Positions 50,978 through 62,628 of a stretch of DNA of 64,000 nt are shown piece after piece. The notes under the pieces were generated by a model. The model worked only from the letters and a program-made list of their open reading frames with translations. It ran no database searches and was not told the origin of the DNA. Source of the stretch: Hemerocallis citrina (Eukaryota; Streptophyta; Magnoliopsida; Asparagales; Asphodelaceae); assembly GCA_017893485.1 (NCBI GenBank), contig CM030366.1:199883173-199947172 (forward strand), written 5' to 3'. Position 1 is the first letter of the stretch, and every line of letters starts with the position of its first letter. The position numbers and the translations under genes are program-made.

Positions 50978-53900
50978 TGTAGTACCTCGTATTTTTAAAT
51001 ATTATTTTTAAAGGTTTATAAATGAATTCAAATGAATTTTTGGAGAATTGATAAATATTTTCTGAAGATTTATCTTTTTACACGTGCAAAACACGTGCAA
51101 ATATTTTCTCAAGAAGTTCAAAAGCCAAAATTTCTTCATGGAAAATCATCATTTATTATTTGGTATTTAATTGTAATTTTTCCAGATTTTTCTGATATTT
51201 ATTGGATCTATTTGCAAATATTAAGAAAAAGAATGACCTTTTTGCAAAATTATCATTTTGAGGGGTGAAAATGCAAAACTATTTTTCTGGACTTTTCAAA
51301 TAGTGCCGGCTAGAAATAAGGTGTCTATTTTACTTTTAAATCTTAATTTAATTGATTTTATCAAGTTTCCAAGTATAGGGATCTATTTATGTAAAGTTAT
51401 ATTTTCAAGAGGTTATCTTGCAAATGTGTTTGAAAACCCTAATCTTCAATTCCGGTCCATTTAAAAGAAGTGCAGCCGTCTTTCGCTTTACAACACAAGG
51501 GTTTTATTATTTTTTTGAGGATTAAGAAGAGGATCTTGGATTTCACAAAAGAAAGGCTTTCTTATCAAGATTTCTTCATTTGAGGTGAGTGCCTTGTTTG
51601 TTTTGCTTTGTGTATTTTGCATGTGAGTGATTTTGTTGTTTTGTTTTATGTATGTGAGTGGTATAATTTGGTTGTTTGATCTATGAATGTTTTAATGGAT
51701 CTTGGATATTGAATTTTAATTGCTAGAAAGCATGTTTAGGGTTGAATAGAAATATGCGCATTATGAATTGGATGGATGGATGAAAATTGGATCTTATGAA
51801 ACCCTAGTTGTTTGTAAATAAAATTTGTATGTGGGTAGTCCATCTCTTTTGGATCAATGTTGGATTGATTGGATATGGTAGATTTTATACATAAACCTAA
51901 TAAAGATGAGACCTTTATTACTTTTGAGTATTGGTTGAATGAAACTTGATGTGGTGATGTTATAAAATTGATTATGGTTGTGAGTTGTGATGGTAATCCA
52001 GTTTTGAGAAATTTGAAAGGAAAAGTATGAATCAAGAGATCATGACATGAAAATCAAAATTTGGAAATTTAGTTGAGTTGAGGAAATATACCCAAATTTG
52101 AGATTTTCTTTGAGAATTGGATATTTGTATGGTTGGGATCTGAATACGAAACTAATTCAGTGATCAATAAAATTTTTTAACAAACTCTATTTTTTGACTA
52201 TATGCACAATCCATGTTTTAATCGAAAGAAATCAACAAAATCTCTATTTTGATACATTCAAGCAGTTTTGATTTAGTTTTGTGGACCATTATATGTCCTA
52301 TAAGTTGTATTTGATCATATAAGAAATAAGTTTTTCCGTAGAAATCATTTTCATAAAGTAAAACTACGTATCGGTTAAAATGTGCACAACCAAAAGTATG
52401 CAGTCTGTAGGTCGACAGTCGACTGGTATGACTTCTCAGTCAACCGACACGACCCGGCTGCTATGTTCTCTAGATTTTCTTGAAAATTCGTTCTGGACAG
52501 TCGACTTAGGACTTTTACAGTCGACTGGTGCCACTTAGAATTATTTTCTCGAAGTTCTTGTAATTTTCTCTCTGGACAGTCGACCTATAACCCTTTTAGT
52601 CGACTGATATTACTTAGAATTATTTTTCCAAGTTATTGTATTCTTTCGTTCTGGACAGTCGAACTATGACCCTAGATAGTCGACTTACAACACTTAGATT
52701 ATTTTCTTAAAACCATGAAATTCTCTGTCTGGACAGTCGACTTACGCTTGTTCATAGTCGACTGATACCGATGTATCTTTATATTTTAGAATGTTCTTTC
52801 AACTGATTTATTCTCTAAATGATTTAATCTATAACTTACTATTCTATACTTTATCTCCTACTGAACATATGTTTTCAAGCTATTTTGACTGAGCAATTTA
52901 TATTGGAAGATTAGTTTGGATATTTGAGTGAGAGTCTCTAGAGGGTGTGTGTGATCCTAGTTTACCGGCAGTTGAGATATTTATGTTTGGGCCTGTTGAG
53001 GCATTTTAGTTGATCAGTTGTTGAGTTAAGTCCGGTAGGGTACACCAACTCTAGGAGATTCGTAAAGTAATTAAACAACTTAAATGATAAGGATAGGCAC
53101 TAGTGGTGATATGATGAACGAGAACATGGGTTATGGACCTCAGTATGGCTTGCGGTGTGAGATAATCCCCGGAATTATCTAGGTGTGAGTGAAATAGTCT
53201 CCGGAATTACCTGGGTGTGGGATTGATCTCCGAAATTATCAGGATCGAGACGACGCACATGTGGTATTCGTGTGATGAGGTGCCATCGCTTACGATGTGG
53301 GGTATTCTCGAAGATTTCCAGGTGTGAGTGAAATAGTCTCCGGAATTATCTGTGGATAGAGATTGACTTTCGGAATTATCGGAGTATGGGCTAATACTCA
53401 CACTTTATCTTTATCTCGTATAGTCATTGTGTTAGGATTAGTTGCATAGCGGGGGATTAAACCCTATAATGTGGAGATGTTAAGGGCTTGCAGCGGACCA
53501 ATGTAGAGTGGGATGCATAGGCTCTGACAAGTACGCATTAGAGAGTCAGCATATAGAATTGTGTTTCTTGTCTTGGTTTTGTACATGTGTTTTCTTATTT
53601 TCTACACTTGACACTTAGTTTAGCTTCACTTGAGGTTTACATGTTTCCTTGCTATGACATATTTTATGTATCATTTTTTAGTTTCTGTTGTTGATAAATC
53701 CATACTTTACTTATGTTGTTTGTTTTATGTCACTCACACCTTTATAGCTGACCTCTTTGGTTTTGGGAGTTAGGGTTATCTCTAGTCTCATATTTTACAG
53801 GTGATTTCTTAAGGCTCGGATTTGGATACTTGAGTTCAATTGATATAGTGACTTATGTAATTTGTAAGGTGTTGTAAAGAAAAGAGAATTTGTGATTTAA

Positions 53901-54054
53901 GGTGTATTGTATTCCGCTGCGCTATGTAAATAATTATTGTAACGAAAGTTGAAATTTTTTTATTGGTATTAAGTTGTATTTAATATTGAAGTTGATGCTG
54001 GGAATTGTGCCACGTATTTTCTAAGATATCATATTAGAAATTCGGGGCGCTACA
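50978..54054 (+). repeat. 5' LTR of the chromovirus
   Basis: Holds two internal arrays. At 52410-52770, units of about 80 bp are each marked by ctggacagtcgac and a second agtcgact. At 53155-53380, units are built on (c)tccggaattatc(t)gg. Both arrays recur in the 3' LTR. No coding capacity. Confidence 0.93.
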
Positions 54055-54291
54055 GAGATTGGTATCAGAGCATGCTTCAATAGTAATAATAAATATGGTA
54101 TAAAAATGACCTTGGTGTGGACACTAGAGTGTGAGTACCTAGGTGTGGACATTAGAGAGTGAGTATCACATAGAATTGAAACATGATGTTTTTACGTTTG
54201 GGGTACGGTTGAGGTTTTGCCAAGGGGTATTGATGTGAATATGAGTGGTGTTGTGGTGCTCTAACTTTTCCCTCATTTTGTAGTATTCAGA

Positions 54292-55360
54292 ATGGTTGGA
54301 CCCAGATCCAGGGTTCGTAACAATGGTGATGGAGCTGGAAGTTCCCAAGGAACTGGAATTGATCTCGAGGACGAATTTGCCAGGGTGTATTAGACGTTGA
54401 ATGCACTAATGGCAGCTAATTTGGCTCAGAATCAGAACCAAAATCAGAATCATAGAGCTGGACCAGGATTGGTTAACGCCGATCCCATCAAGCAGATCGA
54501 GTCCTTCAAGAGGATGAGGCCGCAAGTTTTTGAGGGGCAATCTGATCCGAACGAGGCTGATGATTGGATTAGACGGATGGAGACAATCTTCGAGGTCTCA
54601 GAAACTCCGACAGCTAATAAGGTGAAGTTAGCAACTATGCAATTGAAAAAGGACACTGGTGTTTGGTGGCAAACGGTAAAGAGGACTTTGGGGAACCAGC
54701 AAATGACTTGGAAGGCTTTTCTGGAAGAATTCAGGGATCGTTTCTTTCCCCTGGATATTTAGGAGAAGAAGGCGACAGAAATTGTTGAACCTGCAGCAGG
54801 GCAGCATGACCGTGCGAGAGTATGAGACCAAGTTTGCTCAACTGTCGAGGTATGCACCGGAGCGGATAGTTGACGAGGCGAAAAAGGCCAAGAAGTTTGA
54901 GCAGGGCTTGAGGCCAAACTTGAGGTCGAGAATGATTCCGTTGGGCATGAAGAGGTTTGACAAGCTGGTCAGGAGAGTAGCTATGACAGAGAAGATATGG
55001 ACCAGTTCCAGAAGAAGTAAGAGACCTAGAATAGGAACAAGACGCCAGCATCAGGTCAGAGTGGGAAGGGATTCCCAGCGAAGCAAGTCAAGTTCAGTGG
55101 TTCAGTGCAGAAGGCACCTGCAACTCTGGAAGTGACTTGTTATTACTGCAAGGCGGTAGGTCATTACAGGTCAGCGTGTCCTAAGTTGGCGAAGTAGACT
55201 TGTTTCCAGTGTGGGTAGGCGGGACATTCTAAGCCTCATTGTCCACAGTTGAGGAAGGATGTTCCAGGTGGAAGTAAATTCCAGAGACAATGGCGAGTGT
55301 TCGCATTAACCGAGGAGGATGCGGGTAAATCGGAAGATGTGATCCAGGGTATGCAAGAGT
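54292..55360 (+). pseudogene. gag: Gag of the chromovirus
   Basis: ATG at 54292 starts MVGPRSRVRNNGDGAGSSQG. A stop follows near 54391, then the capsid region (54397-54762: FKRMRPQVFEGQSDPNEADD, then VWWQTVKRTLGNQQMTWKAF and FRDRFFPLDI), a frameshift, and its continuation (54782-55135: LNLQQGSMTVREYETKFAQL). Two CCHC knuckles follow in shifted frames near 55138-55250 (CYYCKAVGHYRSACP, then CFQCG with a stop). The product would package element RNA; in this copy it is inactive. Confidence 0.9.
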
Positions 55361-55419
55361 TTTGATTTTATTTTTAATCAATGTAATAAGTAAAACTTTT
55401 ATTTGAGAATAATTGGAGA

Positions 55420-58400
55420 TTGGGTATCATTCTTCATGTAACAAGGATCGTTTTGATTGATGGAATTAAGGCAAAAGTTTTATTTGATACTGGTTCTTCG
55501 CATACTTTTGTGTCGCCGAATTTTGCAAAGGTCTTAGGTGTGGAGCCTAAGTTGTTTCCAGGCAAGGTTTTGTCGGTGACAATGCCGTCAAGTGAAGAAT
55601 TGATTGCTGATCGATATTACGAGGGCTTTGATATCGAGATTGGCGGGAGAACATTCGACATTGATCTGATCGAGCTGCAAGTCTTAGGAGTGGATGTGAT
55701 CGTAGGCATTGATTGGATGGCAATATATGATGCCATAATTGAATGCAAGCAGAAAGAGGTGTTAGTGGAAGCACCAGGTGGTCCCACAATGACTTTCCAA
55801 GGGAAGAAGAAGATTCCGAAGGTGGCTGCAATGGTATCCAAGATGGTGATTCCAGATGAAGTCCAAGGCATTCCGGTTGTCAGAGATTTTCCTAAGGTGT
55901 TCTTGGAAGATTTTCCAGGATTACCGCCGCAGAGAGATGTGGAGTTTTGCATCAATGTTCAACCGGGGAGTGCTCCAATTTCTAAGGCTCCGTACAGGAT
56001 GGCACCTGTAGAGCAAGACAAAGTGAAGAAGCAGATTGAGGAGCTATTGAGCAAGGGGCTTGTTAGGCCGAGTTCCTCACCGTGGGGTGCGCCAGTGTTG
56101 TTGGTCAAGAAAAAGGATGGGTCAATGAGGATGTGCATTGACTACCGGGAGTTGAATAGAGTGACTATTCAGAACAAGTATCCACTTCCGCGGATTGATG
56201 ATTTGTTTGACAGGCTTCAAGGAGCAGCTGTGTTTTCAAAGATTGATTTGAGATCAGGGACTCATCAACGAGTCAAGGAGGAATATATGAGTAAGACAGC
56301 TTTCAGGACTCGTTATGGGCTCTATGAGTTTTTGGTGATGCCATTCGGGTTGATGAATGCGCCAGCAGTGTTCATGGATATGATGAATCGGGTTTTGAGG
56401 CCATTTATTGACTCCTTCGTAGTGGTTTTCATGGACGATATTTTGGTGTATACGAAGTCGGAGGAGGAGCATTCTATGCACTTGACAGCGGTATTACAGA
56501 AATTGTAGGAGCATAGCTTGTATACCAAGTTGTCGAAGTGTGAGTTTTGGAAGTTTGAGGTAGCTTTCCTTGGGAGTGGCCACTGATCCTCAAAAAGTTG
56601 AAGCAGTAAAGGATTGGCCCAGGCCAACGTCTATGAAAGAAGTCAGGAGTTTCTTGGGTTTGGCTGGTTACTACAGGAGATTCATCCGGGGTTATTCTAA
56701 GATTGCAGTTCCTTTGACAGGTTTGACTCGGAAGAATGTGGCATTTTCATGGACTGATAAGTGTGAGGCGAGTTTCCTTGAGTTAAAGGAGAGGTTGACT
56801 ACTGCACCTATCTTAGCTTTGCCACAAGCGGGAAAGGATTATGATATCTTCAGTGATGCATCTCTCAGAGGTTTGGGTTGTGTCTTGATGCAAGAAGGCA
56901 AGGTTATTGCTTACAGTTCGAGGCAATTGCGTCTGCATGAGAAGAATTATCCGACGCACGATTTGGAGCCAGCAGCTATTATCTTTGCCTTGAAGAAGTG
57001 GAGGCATTATGTTTATGGTGAGAAGGTCAATATGTACACCGACCATAAGAGCCTGAAGTACATTTATCAACAGAAGGATCTAAATCTTCGACAGAGAAGG
57101 TGGTTGGAAGTATTGAAAGACATTCGTCCTGAGATCAAGTATCATCCGGGCAAGGCGAATGTGGTAGCTGATGGACTTAGCAGGAAGAGTAGTTTATCAA
57201 GTTTGATTACTACTCGAAGCGAGTTGGCAGCAGAGATTGATCAGGCAGGTATCGAGGTGGTGCTGCAGAGTTTGGGGGCGTCTTTGGCTCAGTTGAGGCT
57301 GCAGCCTTCCTTGAGAGAGAGAGGATTGTGGAAGGTCAGAGATCAAATTCAGAAATTCAGAAGATGTTGCAACAGGTTTCAGAAGGCAAGCTATGAGAGT
57401 TTCGTGTCCAAGATGGAATTCTTTGGATAGGTGAGAGGTTGTGTGTTCTCGATAATGCAGATTTAAGAGAGAATATCTTGCAGGAAGCACACAGTACCGT
57501 ATTGTCAGTACATCCTGGAGGCACGAAGATTTACAAGGACATCATACAACACTTTTGGTGGTCTGGTATGAAGAGGGATGTGGCAGATTTCGTGGCAAGG
57601 TGTCTGACTTGTCAACAGATCAAAGCAGAAAATCAGAGACCTGGAGATTTGTTACAGCCGTTGCCCATTCCGGAGTGGAAATGGGAGAACATCAGTATGG
57701 ATTTCATCACAGGTTTGCCAAGAAGTTCGAAGGGCAATAACTCGATTTGAGTTATTGTGGACCGTTTGACTAAGTCGGCTCACTTTCTAGCCATGAAGAT
57801 TACTTGGTCGTTGGAGAAATTGGCTGAGTTGTACATTGGTGAGATTGTGAGGCTTCATGGAGTTCCTATATCGATTGTTTCTGACAGGGATGCGAGGTTC
57901 ACCTCAAGGTTTTGGAAGAGCCTACAAGCAGCTTTGGACACCAGAACTGATTTCAGTACCGCGTTTCATCCACAGACTGATGGTCAGACCGAGAGGGTGA
58001 ATCGAGTGCTGGAAGATATGTTGAGGGCTTGTGTTATGGATTTCGGTGGTAGCTGGGAGAGATACTTGGCATTGGTTGAGTTTTCTTATAACAACAGTTA
58101 CCATGCGAGTATCGGGATGGCACCGTATGAGGCTTTGTACGGACGGAGGTGCAGGACACCTGTTTGTTGGTACGAGGTTGGTGAGAGGCAGATGTTTGGT
58201 CCTGAGATCGTACAGCAGACGTCAGAGCAGATTGAACTAATTCGCAAGAGGTTGGTTCAGGGTCAGAGTCGGCACAAGAGTTATGCTGATACACGACGAA
58301 GGGACTTGGAGTTTGAGGTTGGGGATGCAGTTTTCCTCAAGGTGTCTCCGACCAAAGGAGTGATTAGGTTTGGTAAGGGAGGCAAGTTGGCGCCTAGGTA

Positions 58401-58755
58401 TATTGGGCCATACAGGATCGTGGAGCGGATTGGTAAGGCCACATATAGGTTGAAGCTTCCAGAGGAGTTGGCACAGGTGCATGATGTATTCCATGTGTCA
58501 TTGTTGAGGAAGTATGTGCCAGATCAGAATCATCAGTTAGTAGAGATTCCTGAAGGTCTACAGGTGAACTTGAGTTACAAGGAACAACCTGTTGAGATCG
58601 TTGACCGTAGGGAGAAAGTTCTTAGGAGAAAAGTGATACTATGGTCAAGGTGCTATGGAAGAATCAGCAGTTCGAGGAGGCTACTTGGGAGCCAAAGGAT
58701 CGCATGCAGAAGGATTTTCCTGAGCGTTTTATATGATTTTATCTTGCTTATGTGA
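55420..58755 (+). pseudogene. pol: Pol of the chromovirus: protease, RT, RNase H, integrase
   Basis: The frame 55420-56508 carries aspartic protease ([12 protein letters not shown]) and reverse transcriptase ([20 protein letters not shown], then [20 protein letters not shown] and catalytic VFMDDILVY). A codon seems lost in the [12 protein letters not shown] stretch. After a stop and shift, 56570-57430 has the RT end and RNase H ([57 protein letters not shown]). 57439-58755 is integrase: zinc region, MDFITGLPRSSKG, a stop near 57748, then FHPQTDGQTERVNRVLEDML and YNNSYHASIGMAPYEALYGR. A frameshift near 58640 hides the last tail (EEATWEPKDRMQ). Confidence 0.93.
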
Positions 58756-58935
58756 TGGTATTTCTTTGGATGATTGTACTATTGGACTGAGTTGTATTTC
58801 TTTTATTTGATTATGTCCTTCTATGTGAATGTTTGAATTATGGTTTATTTATGATATTTCAATTTCCTTGTTTATTCTTGTTCGGACCCCATTAGCAGTA
58901 GTTCTGAGGACAGAACTCTTCTAAGGAGGGAGTGA

Positions 58936-61900
58936 TGTAGTACCCCACATTTTTAAATATTATTTTTAAAGGTTTATAAATGAATTCAAATGAATTTTTG
59001 GAGAATTGATAAATATTTTCTGAAGATTTATCTTTTTACACGTGCAAAACACGTGCAAATATTTTCTCGAGAAGTTCAAAAGCCAAAATTTCTTCATGGA
59101 AAATCATCATTTATTATTTGGGATTTAATTGTAATTTTTCCATATTTTTCTGATATTTATTGGATATATTTGCAAATATTAAGAAAAAGAAGGACCTTTT
59201 TGCAAAATTGTCATTTTGAGGGGTGAAAATGCAAAACTATTTTTCTGGACTTTTCAAATAGTGCCGGCTGGAAATAAGGTGTCAATTTTACTTTTAAATC
59301 TCAATTTAATTGATTTTATCAAGTTTCCAAGTATAGGAATCTATTTATGTAAAGTTATATTTTCAAGAGGTTATCTTGCAAATGTGTTTAAAAATCCTAA
59401 TCTTCAATTCCGGCCCATTTAAAAGAAGTACAGCCGTCTTTCGCTGCACAACACAAGGGTTTTATTATTTTTTTGGACGATTAAGAAGAGGATCTTGGAT
59501 TTCGCGAAAGAAAGGCTTTCTTATCAAGATTTCTTCATTTGAGGTGAGTGACTTGTTTGTTTTTCTTTGTGTATTTTGCATGTGAGTGATTTTGTTGTTT
59601 TGTTTTATGTATGTGAGTGGTATAATTTGGTTGTTTGATCTATGAATGTTTTAATGGATCTTGGATATTGAATTTTAATTGCTAGAAAGCATGTTTAGGG
59701 TTGAATAGAAATATGCGCATTATGAATTGGATGGATGGATGAAAATTGGATCTTATGAAACTCTAGTTGTTTGTAAATAAAATTTGTATGTGGGTAGTCC
59801 ATCTCTTTTGGATCAATGTTGGATTGATTGGATATGGTAGATTTTATACATAAACCTAATAAAGATGAGACCTTTATTACTTTTGAGTATTGGTTGAATG
59901 AAACTTGATGTGGTGATGTTATAAAATTGATTATGGTTGTGAGTTGTGATGGTAATCCAGTTTTGAGAAATTTGAAAGGAAAAGTATGAATCAAGAGATC
60001 ATGACATGAAAATCGAAATTTGGAAATTTAGTTGAGTTGAGGAAATACACCCAAATTGGGGATTTTCTTTGAGATTTGGATATTTATATGGTTTGGATCT
60101 GAATACGAAACTAATTCAGTGATCAATAATTTTTTTAAGAAACTCTATTTTTTGACTATATACACAATCCATGTTTTAATCGAAAGAAATCAACAAAATC
60201 TCTATTTTGATACATTCAAGTAGTTTTGATTTAGTTTTGTGGACCATTATATGTCCTATAAGTTGTATATAAGAAATAAGTTTTCCGTAGAAATTATTTT
60301 TATAAAGTAAAACTACGTATCGGTTGAAATGTGCACAAACAAAAGTATGCAGTCTGTAGGTCGACAGTCGACTGGCATGACTTCTCAGTCGACCGACACG
60401 ACCCGGTTGCTATGTTCTCTAGATTTTCTTGGAAATTCGTTCTGGACAGTCGACTTAGGACTTTTACAGTCGACTGGTACCACTTAGAATTATTTTCTCG
60501 AAGTTATTGTAATTTCTCTCTGGACAGTCGACCTATAACCTTTTTAGTCGACTGATATTACTTAGAATTATTTTCCCAAGTTATTGTATTCTTTCGTTCT
60601 GGACAGTCGACCTATGACCCTAGATAGTCGACTTACAACACTTAGATTATTTTCTTAAAACCATGAAATTCTCTGTCTGGACAGTCGACTTACGCTTGTT
60701 GTTAGTCGACTGATACTGATGTATCTTTATATTTTTGAATGTTCTTTCAACTGATTTATTCTCTAAATGATTTAATCTATAACTTACTATTCTATACTTT
60801 ATCTCCTACTGAACATATGTTTTCAAGCTGTTTTGATTGAGCAATTTATATTGGAAGATTGGTTTGGATATTTGAGTGTGAGTCTCTAGAGGGTGTGTGT
60901 GATCCTAGTTTACCGGCAGATGAGATATTTATGTTTGGTCCTGTTGAGGCATTTTAGTTGATCCGTTGTTGAGTTAAGTCCGGTAGGGTATACCAACTCT
61001 AGAAGATTCGTAAAGTAATTAAACAACTTAAATGATAAGGACAGGCACTAGTGGTGATTTGATGAACGAGAACATGGGTTATGGACCTCATTATGGCTTG
61101 CGGTGTGAGATAATCTCCGGAATTATCCAGGTGTGAGTAAAATAGTCTCCGGAATTACCTGTGGTGTGGGATTGATCTCCGAAATTATCGGGGTCGAGGC
61201 GACGCACATGTGGTATTCGTGTGATGAGGTGCCATCGCTTGCGGTGTGGGGTATTCTCGAAGATTCCCAGGTGTGAGTGAAATAGTCTCCGGAATTATCT
61301 GTGGATAGAGATTGACTTTCGGAATTATCGGGGCTTGGGCTAATACTCACACTTTATCTTTATCTCGTAGTAGTCATTGTGTTAGGATTAGTTGCATAAA
61401 CCCTATAATGTAGAGACGTTAAGGACTTGCACCGGACCTATGTAGAGTGGGATGCATAGACTCTGACAAGTACGCATTAGAGAGTCAGCATATAGAATTG
61501 TGTTTCTTGACTTGGTTTCATGCATGTGTTTTCTTATTTTCTACACTTGACACTTAGTTTAGCTTCACTTGAGGTTTACATGTTTCCTTGCTATGACATA
61601 TTTTATGTATCATTATTTAGTTTCTGTTGTTGATAAATCCATGCTTTACTTATGTTGTTTGTTTTATGTCACTCACACCTTTATGGCTGACCCCTTTCGT
61701 TTTGGGGGTTAGGGTTATCTCTAGCCTCATATTTTACAGGTGATTTCTTAAGGCTCGGATTTGGATGCTTGAGTTCAATTGATATATTGACTTGTGTAAT
61801 TTGTAAGGTGTTGTAAAGAAAAGAGAATTTGTGATTTAAGGTGTATTGTATTCCGCTGCGCTATGTAAATGATTATTGTAAAGAAAGTTGAAATTTTTTT

Positions 61901-61998
61901 ATTGGTGTTAAGTTGTATTTAATATTATATTGAAGTTGATGCTGTGAATTATGCCACGTATTTTCTAAGATTTCATATTAGAAATTCGGGGCGCTACA
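58936..61998 (+). repeat. 3' LTR of the chromovirus
   Basis: 3063 bp, close match to 50978-54054. The GTCGAC array is at 60352-60712 and the ccggaattatc array at 61100-61345. Confidence 0.93.
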
Positions 61999-62108
61999 CA
62001 ACATCCGCAGATCATACCCCGATCCCGGAGATCAATGACTCTCAACACCGCGGATCATATTGAGACCATCTTCCACACTCGATGTCGAAAGTCGACACTG
62101 ATACTATT

Positions 62109-62538
62109 TGTAATGCACCGCCCCAATACTTAGACATTTTTTTGAAGACAAATTAGATACTATGTAGTACAACTACCCACCACAGGCTGCCTCTCAAAAG
62201 GTGGTTAACCAATTAGGTGACTCTTGATCATAGACAATTTTATTTATATTGAATTATTCATTGTCTACTCCCGATATGGGATTAATTTAAACAACTCTTA
62301 CCCTCAAATCCAGTGCACAGTGGAAACCTCCCCCCGTTGGGCCCCCTGCCACGTCACCACTAATCCAAGACAGCAACTGTCTTCTCCCCTTCACCAATCG
62401 GGTGGGCCCCAGCTGCAAGCCACGTCAGCCAAGGTTGACAAAGTCAACAGCACCAAGCTGTATTTCCATTACCGTTGGCCCCCTACCACCATTCAATTTC
62501 AGCTATATTTACCAATTACGCCATCAGTCCATTTCAAC

Positions 62539-62591
<53 letters not shown>

Positions 62592-62623
62592 CTTGTCTTT
62601 TTCCATAAATACGGGGTATTACA
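62109..62623 (-). repeat. Uninterrupted LTR of the outer element
   Basis: 515 bp, homologous to 49211-49674 plus 50821-50856. TA tract at about 62545-62588. Confidence 0.88.
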
Positions 62624-62628
62624 GCAGG

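Larger units (their letters stand above)
50978..61998 (+). mobile_element. Full-length chromovirus (Tekay/Del-like Ty3 retrotransposon)
   Basis: 11,021 bp. LTRs 50978-54054 (3077 bp) and 58936-61998 (3063 bp), TGTAGTACC to GGGGCGCTACA, are highly similar. Target duplication is caaca (50973-50977 and 61999-62003). PBS TGGTATCAGAGC is at 54060-54071. The purine tract ggagggagtga abuts the 3' LTR. Gag-pol (54292-58755) has stops and shifts. The 3-kb LTRs, Met PBS and an integrase tail of the VEIVDRREKVLRRKVI type point to the Tekay/Del group. Confidence 0.95.
49211..62623 (-). mobile_element. Short non-autonomous LTR element with nested insertions
   Basis: LTRs 49211-50856 (includes two nested MITEs) and 62109-62623 (515 bp, uninterrupted) share ends TGTAA...TTACA. 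The target duplication is gcagg (49206-49210 and 62624-62628). Without nested DNA the interior is only about 226 bp (50857-50977 plus 62004-62108). A degenerate PBS, tagtatcag on the minus strand just left of 62109, and a purine tract aaagatggggtg next to the other LTR place it in minus orientation. It has no coding capacity. Confidence 0.85.
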
